Source: Rhizobium sp. Q54 (GTDB taxonomy: Bacteria > Pseudomonadota > Alphaproteobacteria > Rickettsiales > UBA1997). From it: a stretch of DNA of 40,581 nt. The notes beneath the pieces are model-generated. The model searched no databases, was not told the origin of the DNA, and saw only the letters and a program-made list of their open reading frames with translations. This document shows, piece after piece, positions 6,881 through 14,400 of this stretch; within the stretch, counting starts at the first letter, position 1; the number at the start of each line of letters is the position of its first letter. The translations under genes and the position numbers were made by a program. The stretch spans positions 1-40,581 of the forward strand of contig CAMBXE010000012.1 of NCBI GenBank assembly GCA_945871805.1, read 5' to 3'.

Positions 6881-7534
6881 TCATTTGCTTCCCATGATTG
6901 TAACGATTTCAAAAGTTGCCGGAACCTTGTTTTGGGCCGTTTTGTAAATCTCGCGATAATTTTCTGAAATTTTATTGAGGAAATTTTTAGTAAAAAAACG
7001 TCGGGAGCGTTGGTGTAAAATATTACCCTGCCCCATCATTTTTAAATCTTTGAGCAGATCAAGTGGCTCAGAATATTCGACTAGGATTTTGTCGAATTCA
7101 GAAATTGGATTTTGAAATCCAGCCTTTTGCAGCAAGGCTGCAGCGGTTTTAACGTCGATCGTCGGCGGCATGCGCGGCGAGATTCCGCCGTAAATTTCAT
7201 TTTCGGTTTTGTGCAAAACATGAGCGAGTTCGGAGAGATTTTCTTCGCCAAAAAAGCTGGCAATGAAGATTCCGCCGGGCTTCAAAATGCTTTTAATTTT
7301 GATTAAATATTGTGGGATTTCGTTAATGAGGTGGAAGTCGAGATTGCTTGTGATCAAGTCGAACGAATCTTCCGCGAAAGAAAAATCCTCCTCATTAATT
7401 TCCAAAATTTTTTCAAATTTACGATTGAGTAATTCCAAATTCTCTTTGATTCGAGTGGCAATTTCCTCTTGTAAAAAATTATTTTTAACGGCGCGGCAAC
7501 GGTTTTGTTTCAAGAGTTCGCGATCAAATAGCAT
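6881..7534 (-). CDS. BioC/NDUFAF5-like methyltransferase missing SAM motif I
   Basis: Resembles the alphaproteobacterial SAM-dependent methyltransferase-like proteins related to BioC and the complex I assembly factor NDUFAF5. Family marks are the N-terminal LFDRELLKQNRCRAV, FAEDSFDLITSNL with LINEIP (residues 53-74), LKPGGIFIASFFGEENL and GGISPRMPPTIDV. The protein is only 217 aa, and LNRKFEKILEI (to residue 46) runs directly into NEEDFSFAEDSFD. The glycine-rich SAM loop (motif I) and the following segment, about 40 residues, are absent. The reading frame is otherwise open, so an in-frame deletion is likely and catalysis is doubtful. Its ATG shares two bases with the divergent comF ATG. Confidence 0.75.
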   Translation of the reverse strand: MLFDRELLKQNRCRAVKNNFLQEEIATRIKENLELLNRKFEKILEINEEDFSFAEDSFDLITSNLDFHLINEIPQYLIKIKSILKPGGIFIASFFGEENLSELAHVLHKTENEIYGGISPRMPPTIDVKTAAALLQKAGFQNPISEFDKILVEYSEPLDLLKDLKMMGQGNILHQRSRRFFTKNFLNKISENYREIYKTAQNKVPATFEIVTIMGSK

Positions 7535-8237
7535 GAAGAAATTATTAGAATTTTTATTCCCTAATCACTGTCTTTTCTGTCAGGAAATAATCAACAGAGA
7601 CGCGTTATTTTGTGAATGTTGCTGGCCAAAGCTGCAGTTCATTACCCAGCCAAAATGTTCGATTTGCGCCTACCCTTTTGAGATCGAAATCAAACACATG
7701 AAACCTTTCTGCGCAGCCTGTTTGCTTAAGCGCCCGGCCTACGACAAGGTGGTCACAATTTTTCGTTACAATGAAATAATCGGCAAGGCGATTGGCGACT
7801 TAAAATACAATGATCAAACTTTTTTGGCGCAGAAATTGGCAAAACTTTTGGGCGAAAAAGCTAAAAGTGAAATTGCTGATTGCGATTTGATTTGCGCGGT
7901 TCCACTGCATTTAAAAAAGTTGCGTGAACGTAAATTTAATCAGGCAATTTTGATCGGAAAATATTTGTCGAAGAAAAAATTTATTCCCGATTTATTGTGG
8001 CGAGTTGCCGACACTGCGTCACAAGTTTCGCTTAGAAAAGAGCAGCGCGAAAAGAATTTAAAACGGGCATTTTTGGTGAATAAAAAATATCGCAAAGAGC
8101 TGTTCGGTAAAAAAATTCTGCTGCTTGATGACGTAATGACAACCGGCGCAACGCTTGAAAATTGTGCGAAGGCATTAAGAAAATGTAGCGTCGAAAAAAT
8201 TACAATATTAACAATCGCGAAAACAATTTTTGACTAA
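7533..8237 (+). CDS. comF: ComF family protein (phosphoribosyltransferase-like)
   Basis: ComF family protein of 234 aa, linked to DNA uptake in competent bacteria; in many non-competent lineages its role is unclear. An N-terminal zinc-ribbon-like region carries CLFC, CECC, CSIC and CAAC cysteine pairs (residues about 14-65). The C-terminal PRTase domain has the PRPP loop ILLLDDVMTTGAT (about 197-209) and CAVPLHLKKLRERKFNQA. The start is ATG 7533 (MKKLLEFLFPNH); a longer in-frame ORF starts at 7263 inside the opposite gene and is not credible. It opens a plus-strand run and ends 5 bp before the NDUFA12 gene. With pilT elsewhere in the window it hints at, but does not prove, DNA uptake. Confidence 0.88.
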   Translation: MKKLLEFLFPNHCLFCQEIINRDALFCECCWPKLQFITQPKCSICAYPFEIEIKHMKPFCAACLLKRPAYDKVVTIFRYNEIIGKAIGDLKYNDQTFLAQKLAKLLGEKAKSEIADCDLICAVPLHLKKLRERKFNQAILIGKYLSKKKFIPDLLWRVADTASQVSLRKEQREKNLKRAFLVNKKYRKELFGKKILLLDDVMTTGATLENCAKALRKCSVEKITILTIAKTIFD

Positions 8238-8242
8238 CTGCA

Positions 8243-8557
8243 ATGCGCTTAATTAACGACTTCCTGATCAAATCTTCCTGCAATAAAATTGGTTCCGACG
8301 AGTTCGGTAACCAATATTTTTTGCACAAAAAAAATGGCAAAAGATTTGTGATTTACAACGGCGTTGCCGAGCCTTCGAAAGTGCCGATGGAGTGGCATGG
8401 ATGGCTTCATTACACTACTAATGCTTTGCCAAATCACAGCAAATCTCACAAATTTTCTTGGCAAAAAATTCACTTGCCAAACCTTACTGGAACGAAAAAC
8501 GCACACATCCCAAAAAATTCAACAAGCCAACAATATCAAGCCTGGAAGCCGGAGTAA
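8243..8557 (+). CDS. NDUFA12-type complex I subunit (17.2 kDa)
   Basis: Small supernumerary subunit of alphaproteobacterial and mitochondrial NADH:ubiquinone oxidoreductase. The signature VPMEWHGWLHYTTNALP is present, preceded by GNQYFLHKKNGKRFVIYNG. The 104 aa length is at the short end for bacterial members. It lies directly ahead of mlaD and the DUF2155 gene, an order common in Alphaproteobacteria, and is 5 bp past comF, so it is likely part of the same transcript. The core nuo operon is not in the window. Confidence 0.88.
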   Translation: MRLINDFLIKSSCNKIGSDEFGNQYFLHKKNGKRFVIYNGVAEPSKVPMEWHGWLHYTTNALPNHSKSHKFSWQKIHLPNLTGTKNAHIPKNSTSQQYQAWKPE

Positions 8558-8559
8558 AA

Positions 8560-9033
8560 ATGAATAAAACTAGTAATTATTTTGAAATTATCGTCGGAAC
8601 TTTTGTTCTCTTTTGTGCGATATTTTTCTTCTTCACCTCTTTTCGTAGCGCCCAGGTTGGCGACACGAAGGGCTATTACCTAATTGCTAAATTCGACAAT
8701 ATTGACGGCATTAATTCGGGCAGTGACGTCAAAATTTCTGGAGTAAAAGTTGGTACGGTCGAAGAGCAATTTCTCGACGAAAAAGATTTCCGCGCAACTT
8801 TAAAAATTAACATCAGCAACTCGGTAAAATTGCCTTTAGACTCTTCGGCCAAGATTTCTTCCGAAGGTTTACTTGGTTCAAAATTTCTTTCGATTAGCCC
8901 GGGCGGAGATGAGGAAAATATTAAAGACGGCGGGGAAATTTTATTCACTCAATCTTCAGTGAGTTTTGAAGATCTCCTCGGTAAATTTATTTTTGGCGAC
9001 AAAAACAAAAAGGAAGAAAATGACAAAAAATAA
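8560..9033 (+). CDS. mlaD: MlaD/MCE domain lipid-transport protein
   Basis: Substrate-binding subunit of the Mla intermembrane phospholipid transport system, anchored in the inner membrane. One N-terminal transmembrane segment (about residues 7-27) is followed by an MCE domain with FDNIDGINSGSDVKISGVKVG and later GLLGSKFLSISPGG. Length is 157 aa, typical of proteobacterial MlaD. ATG 8560 was chosen because it follows GGAG and the previous stop by 2 bp; a longer frame from 8458 overlaps the NDUFA12 gene. mlaE and mlaF are not adjacent, as is usual in alphaproteobacteria where they lie elsewhere. Confidence 0.92.
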   Translation: MNKTSNYFEIIVGTFVLFCAIFFFFTSFRSAQVGDTKGYYLIAKFDNIDGINSGSDVKISGVKVGTVEEQFLDEKDFRATLKINISNSVKLPLDSSAKISSEGLLGSKFLSISPGGDEENIKDGGEILFTQSSVSFEDLLGKFIFGDKNKKEENDKK

Positions 9034-9439
9034 CCTTTTGATCGCGTTATTTTTTTTATTTTCTAGCGCGGCTTCAGCGCAAGAAGTTGCAATCCCGGAA
9101 GATCTTGAGATTGCACGTTTCAGCAACATCGCCCAGCTGCAAATTTTAAATAAAACCACGGCAAAAACTTCTTTGATTGAAATCAGAACTGGTCAAGAAG
9201 TTGAATTTGGCAGCATTACCGTTGCAGTTCGTAAATGCTGGCAGGCGCCACTTGATCAAAAGCCGGAAAGCAAAATTTTGGTCGAAGTTTCTGAAGTTAA
9301 AAATGAGAAAAATGGCGAAGAAATTTCTAAACAAAAAACTCGTATTTTTTACGGCTGGCTCTTCGCTTCAAGTCCGTCAGTTTCTGGCTTGGAACATCCA
9401 ATCTACGACATCGTGGCCATGGGCTGCAAAAATAAATAA
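9020..9439 (+). CDS. DUF2155 periplasmic protein
   Basis: Member of the DUF2155 family, small exported proteins found mainly in Alphaproteobacteria, function unknown. The 139 aa product starts MTKNNLLIALFFLFSSAASA, a clear signal peptide. The family features are RFSNIAQLQILNKTTAKT, a VRKCW cysteine and a C-terminal IFYGWLFASSPSVSGLEHP ending in a second cysteine (GCKNK). These two cysteines may form a disulfide. It overlaps the mlaD end by 14 bp with AGGAAG as ribosome binding site. The mlaD link suggests an envelope role (inference). Confidence 0.85.
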   Translation: MTKNNLLIALFFLFSSAASAQEVAIPEDLEIARFSNIAQLQILNKTTAKTSLIEIRTGQEVEFGSITVAVRKCWQAPLDQKPESKILVEVSEVKNEKNGEEISKQKTRIFYGWLFASSPSVSGLEHPIYDIVAMGCKNK

Positions 9440-9442
9440 GTC

Positions 9443-10087
9443 ATGTTGAAAATTTCCCCCTCAATTCTTTCTGCCGATTTTTCCAGACTTGGAGAAGAAA
9501 TAAAAAACATCGAAAAAGCTGGCGCTGACTACATTCACATCGACGTAATGGATGGAAGTTTTGTGCCGAATCTTACGATTGGCAATGAAGTGGTAAGGTC
9601 GATTAGATCGGTTTCTGCTTTGCCTTACGATGTGCATTTGATGATTAACAATCCCGACAATCACATCAAAAATTTTGCCGAGGCTGGTTCAGACATTATT
9701 ACGATTCATGCAGAAGCCTCGATTCACCTAGATCGCAGTTTGGCTTTGATTAAGTCTTTCGGTAAAAAAGCTGGGGTTTCACTTGTGCCTTCAACCCACG
9801 AAGATGTTTTAGATTACGTTTTAGAGAAGCTCGATTTGATCTTGGTGATGACTGTTAATCCGGGCTTCGGCGGGCAAAAATTTCTTTCGTCACAATTGAA
9901 GAAGATCGAAAATATCAGAAAAAAAATTGAAAGAAGCGGCCGAAAAATTGAGCTCGAAGTTGACGGCGGAATTAATGAAGAAACTTCTAAACTCGTAGTT
10001 TCAGCCGGTGCGGATGTTTTGGTTTCTGGTTCTTACATCTTTGGTTCGAAAAGTTATTCAGAAGCGATTTCTAAACTTCGCTCTTAA
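9443..10087 (+). CDS. rpe: Ribulose-phosphate 3-epimerase
   Basis: TIM-barrel metalloenzyme of the pentose phosphate pathway interconverting ribulose 5-phosphate and xylulose 5-phosphate. The 214 aa chain has the catalytic and metal set H32, D34 (HIDVMDG), H65 (DVHLMI) and D174 (EVDGGIN), and the phosphate-binding [10 protein letters not shown]. It starts 3 bp after the DUF2155 stop, so it is part of the comF-onwards run. Nothing unusual. Confidence 0.97.
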   Translation: MLKISPSILSADFSRLGEEIKNIEKAGADYIHIDVMDGSFVPNLTIGNEVVRSIRSVSALPYDVHLMINNPDNHIKNFAEAGSDIITIHAEASIHLDRSLALIKSFGKKAGVSLVPSTHEDVLDYVLEKLDLILVMTVNPGFGGQKFLSSQLKKIENIRKKIERSGRKIELEVDGGINEETSKLVVSAGADVLVSGSYIFGSKSYSEAISKLRS

Positions 10088-10157
10088 GGGCGCACTTCTC
10101 GGATCCACGCTTTTGTGAGGATGACGGCTGGAAGATCCAAGAAAATACAACAAATAA

Positions 10158-11471
10158 ATGAAATACGTAATCTACGGCCTGGGCATTTCGGGTCTCTCGG
10201 CTGCAAAATATTTGAAACAGGCTGGCAGTAAAGTAATCACAACTGACGACAATAATTCGGGAGAAAAAAATCCTGACGAAATTTCTTACGATTCAAAAAC
10301 CCTAATCAGCCTCTCTCCTGGTATTCTTCATTCGCATAAAATTTTTGAGACCGCCAAAAAAACTGGCGCAGAAATTGCTTGCGACATTGAAATTTTTTAC
10401 CGTCTAAATCCACAGAATGACTTCATCGCCATTACTGGAACTAACGGTAAATCGACCACCACTGCCCTCGCCGGTTTTATTTTTAAAGAGCTGGGAGTTT
10501 CTTCTGCGGTTGGCGGCAATATCGGCATTCCTTGTTTTGATTTGCCGATGACAAGTGACATGACTTACATTTTTGAGACCTCTTCTTACCAACTTGATCT
10601 TCTCACCCAAACTCATTTCGGAATTGCTGCACTTTTAAATATTACGCCAGACCACATTGATCACCACGGCTCGATGGCGGCTTACATTGAAGCGAAGAAG
10701 AAGGTTTTTCAAAATCAGACCGAGCAAGACTTTGCACTGATTGATGTCGACAATGAAAATTCTCGGAAAGTTTTTGAGGAATTTAAAAATGACAAAAATT
10801 TCCGCGCTAAATTAATTCCAATTTCAACAAAAAAAATTCAGGAAAATGGCGTTTCGTTAATTGCAGGAAAGTTGGTGAATAAAATTTCAGGAGCTGATTC
10901 ACATCTCGAACTGAAGTCAGAATTTTTGCTAGGTGAGCACAATGACCAGAATATGGCTTTTGCTTTTGCGATTAGTTACTGCTTTGGACTAACTGACGAA
11001 AAGAAAATAATTTCAGCAATTCAAAAATTTGAAGGCTTGCCGCATCGTTGCAAAATTGCTGGGCAAAAAGATGGGATTAAATTTGTTAATGACAGCAAAG
11101 CGACAAATGCCGAATCGACAGAACCGGCGCTTAAGGCTTTTGAAAATATTTTTTGGATTCTTGGTGGTCGGCCGAAAGAAGGAGGAATCGCGATTCTTGT
11201 GCCTTACTTCAAAAAAATTACTAAGGCTTATTTAATTGGTGAAGCGACGAAAGAATTCGCAGAAATTTTAGAAAAAAATTCTGTAAATTTTGAGAAATGT
11301 GGCGATTTGGAAATGGCCTTTAAAGCGGCTTATTTTGACGCAAAAAAATCTAGCCTAACAGGAAAAACGATCCTACTTTCCCCTGCTTGTGCATCGCTTG
11401 ATCAATGGAAAAATTTTGAACAGCGCGGTGATTATTTCTGCAAGCTAGTTGATGAAATTTCTCACTCCTAA
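10158..11471 (+). CDS. murD: UDP-N-acetylmuramoylalanine--D-glutamate ligase
   Basis: ATP-dependent Mur ligase that adds D-glutamate to UDP-MurNAc-L-Ala in cytoplasmic peptidoglycan synthesis. The N-terminal Rossmann-like start YGLGISGLSAAKYL is followed by the ATP loop GTNGKSTT at 94-101, NITPDHIDHHGSM and the C-terminal FVNDSKATNAEST. 437 aa is normal. Its presence shows the organism makes peptidoglycan. The 70 bp before it contain a GGATCCACG...GGATGACG repeat relic. Its last 20 bp overlap the start of the giant cysteine-rich gene, so the two are translationally linked. No other mur/fts genes are adjacent, unlike the classical dcw cluster. Confidence 0.96.
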   Translation: MKYVIYGLGISGLSAAKYLKQAGSKVITTDDNNSGEKNPDEISYDSKTLISLSPGILHSHKIFETAKKTGAEIACDIEIFYRLNPQNDFIAITGTNGKSTTTALAGFIFKELGVSSAVGGNIGIPCFDLPMTSDMTYIFETSSYQLDLLTQTHFGIAALLNITPDHIDHHGSMAAYIEAKKKVFQNQTEQDFALIDVDNENSRKVFEEFKNDKNFRAKLIPISTKKIQENGVSLIAGKLVNKISGADSHLELKSEFLLGEHNDQNMAFAFAISYCFGLTDEKKIISAIQKFEGLPHRCKIAGQKDGIKFVNDSKATNAESTEPALKAFENIFWILGGRPKEGGIAILVPYFKKITKAYLIGEATKEFAEILEKNSVNFEKCGDLEMAFKAAYFDAKKSSLTGKTILLSPACASLDQWKNFEQRGDYFCKLVDEISHS

Positions 11472-14400
11472 AACAGCAAAAAGAATAACGAAAAACTTAA
11501 CCGTTTTTGCTGTCTTGCTTTTGAGCATTGCGACGATTTTTCTTGCCCCGCAAATTTTCTCAGCCACTCCCACTCAAGATTGCAGTGTGGTTAGTGGCAC
11601 AGCTATTCCCGGAGATAATTGTTTGTATTTTTATCCGCTGCCTTTGTGCAAGACGATTCCGAGCGCTACTTATTCAATCCCTGCAACATCTATTTTAGCA
11701 GCGGGAACAATTCCAAATCATCGGGTGAATTGCGCCGATCTCGTTGACTTACCGCTTTGTAACCAACTTACCGATAATTTTGTTACCGCTTATCCGCTGA
11801 AAAATTGCGTCAAAGAATGTTCTGATCCGTCCTTTGCTGACGCTGATCTTGCGCATGTTAGGGGCGCTGATTACGCGGTGCATAATCGAGACTGTATTAG
11901 GTTTTGTGATGCTCCTGAAGCCGGAGTCACGGCTAATCCTGGAGTGAATTGCGTTAGCAGAAATTGTCATCAGGTTACGTATGTTGGCACGCCGACGAGT
12001 GGCAATGTTGTGCCTAATCCACCGACTAATTGTAACCTTCTTCCCTGCAATCTTCTTACTCCTAACGAGCTGAATGAAGCTAAGTTTAGCGATGTCAATA
12101 CCAAGAATTATCACTACTGCGACACTAGCAAAAAATGTCTTGAATTCACACAAGCTCAATTGCCTTACATCGTTCCTACCAAAACTTGTCAGCCTCATAA
12201 TTGTCGAGTTTCTTGCGTGCCTAGCGATACAGACGATGTCTCAATAATTTTATCTAAAGGCTCTGGTTACGTTAGCGATTATCAAAGATTAATTAATTAC
12301 GGATATGAGGTTGGCTCACAGTCAGACACGCGATGTGTAGCGCAAAGCTGCAAACCAATTATTCAGGTTTCTTACCGTTGTACGCCACAAGCTGACTCTA
12401 ATCCAGTAATTCCAAATGCTTTATGCGACACCACTGGAGCTGGTAATGCGTGCTCTAGCGGATATTGCTACAAGACGATTGATTGTAATTTAGCAGTCAA
12501 TGCCAGTAATCAGAATTGCGTCACTGGCGGATCTGATGGAGTTACCATTGGCTCTACAGATGACAGCTCTATCGATTCATGGTTTTATCGGCCTAAGCCG
12601 GTAGATACAGCATTAAATAGCAATGGAACCATAAAAGATTTTCATACCAATACTGATTTTACGTCAGGCAGCGTTGGTTATTATGTCAGTCAAATGAGGG
12701 GTTATGACTGGGGTTCGCAAGCTAAAATTCCTTTTGGTCTTCTTGGAACGTGGGATCTTGGATATATGCATTCCACTGTATTTGGTGACGGGATTAGATC
12801 GCCGGGAATGGCAGATGTTCCTAAGCTTGCTGCTCGCGGTCTTGGCTATGGCTATCTCTGCAGCACGCATGGCAATGTTTACAACGAACCGCGCACTAAT
12901 ACTGCTTACCACAGTGGGTATGTCGAAACTACTTTCAGCAGCAATGATGCTACTCACCGCCTTTCAGTATGTTTAAGATTTACCAACACTTTGGCTTTTG
13001 ATCACTCTTGTGGCGAAAGAGAATGTTCAGTTACTTGTGCCTTTGCATCTGATGATGGCAAGGGCTGTACCCAGCTTTGTGGATATGACAGATGCGTAAC
13101 TTTAACAATTAAAGATTCCGATCCTTTCGAATGTGCAATGAGTGGAGCGCTAAGTACTGGCGGGGATACCAGCATAATATCTGGGCCTAACGACGCCGGT
13201 AAAGATTGCATGAAGTTGTATGACGGCTACATGCGCTTAAGAGCAGTTAAATACGGTGATTACATTTGCACTTTTCTCGATCTCAAGGGAACGCTTGCCT
13301 ACGACCCTGATTATTTTGATGGTTCAGAAAAATTATCTGACGGCACCTGCATTACCGGGACAGCAAAAAATGGCAGTTGTACCGGTGGAAAAAATACAAA
13401 CGACGCGCCCGGTGAAGATGACAAATGGCGCACAGTGATGAGAATTCCATACATCGAGAGCACTCAAGCAGGTGGCCAACCTCAGGGATATCTCGATAAA
13501 TCTGGTAGTTTATTTCCGGCACAAGAATGCATTAAAACTCCTCATCGCATCACTGTGCCACCTCTCTACAATCTTGCTAATATCAATAATTCATTCCGCA
13601 TTTTTATTCCTCCGCTCTACGTGTTGAGCTCATCGACTAAAAGAGGGGGAAGTCTCTCTTCCGTGCCAGTAAGTCAAACTCTTGGCGATACAGATTTTCA
13701 CTACCCAGAAATTACTGTGAGCTTTGGTGCGGCGACTCAAAAGTTGAGTCTTGGTTTTGGTAAAACCGGTTACGAAGAAGCGGCAGCTGCTGATGCACAA
13801 GGTAGCGCCACAATAACAACGCCATCTGGTTACTCCGCAGAGGTTTTTGTTCGTAAAGAATTTAACGCTGTCACAGAACGACCAGCATTTTGTCTTTACC
13901 AAAGAATTAAGGACGAGAATGGAACTTACTTAAATCCGCAAAAAATCGAATGCGTTAATAGAAATTATCCCGAGATCAATAACTCGGCGACTAAAACTAT
14001 ATTTCCTTCGGTTGATTTTAGAAAAATGGTGATTTCCAGTGACGCAACTAACACCTACAACAGCTCTAAAATCGCTATTCAATATCTCGGTAGCCCCACA
14101 AATAATGCCAATTGTAATTCTACCGGCACTTCCTGCTCAACTGCTTTATCGCTAACTAACACAGACCCCACTATCGAAACTTGTGATTCATCAGTTGAAA
14201 ATCATAAAGTCTGCGTGCAACGCGAAGAATGCACCAAGCTCAATATCGAGTGCATTCAGAATGAAATAGACTTTCACAATGCCGAAATAACGAATCAAGA
14301 AACCGGGTCTTTCATCACTATTCGCAACCAATGCAACCTAACTCTTCTGCCGCTTTGCAATGCGAAATTCGGCATTATTTCTTCAGCAACGGCAACAATC

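Noticed and set aside
7263-7532. Upstream extension of comF
   Set aside because: It lies wholly inside the opposite methyltransferase gene; the ATG at 7533 begins the conserved ComF N-terminus.
10088-10157. Possible regulatory hairpin between rpe and murD
   Set aside because: GGATCCACG...GGATGACG looks like a weak repeat relic; pairing is poor and no T-run follows, so no feature was called beyond a mention under murD.
11749-12198. 149-codon minus-strand ORF inside the giant cysteine-rich gene
   Set aside because: No signal, no family, and it lies antisense to a long frame with a signal peptide and regular cysteine spacing; treated as a shadow.
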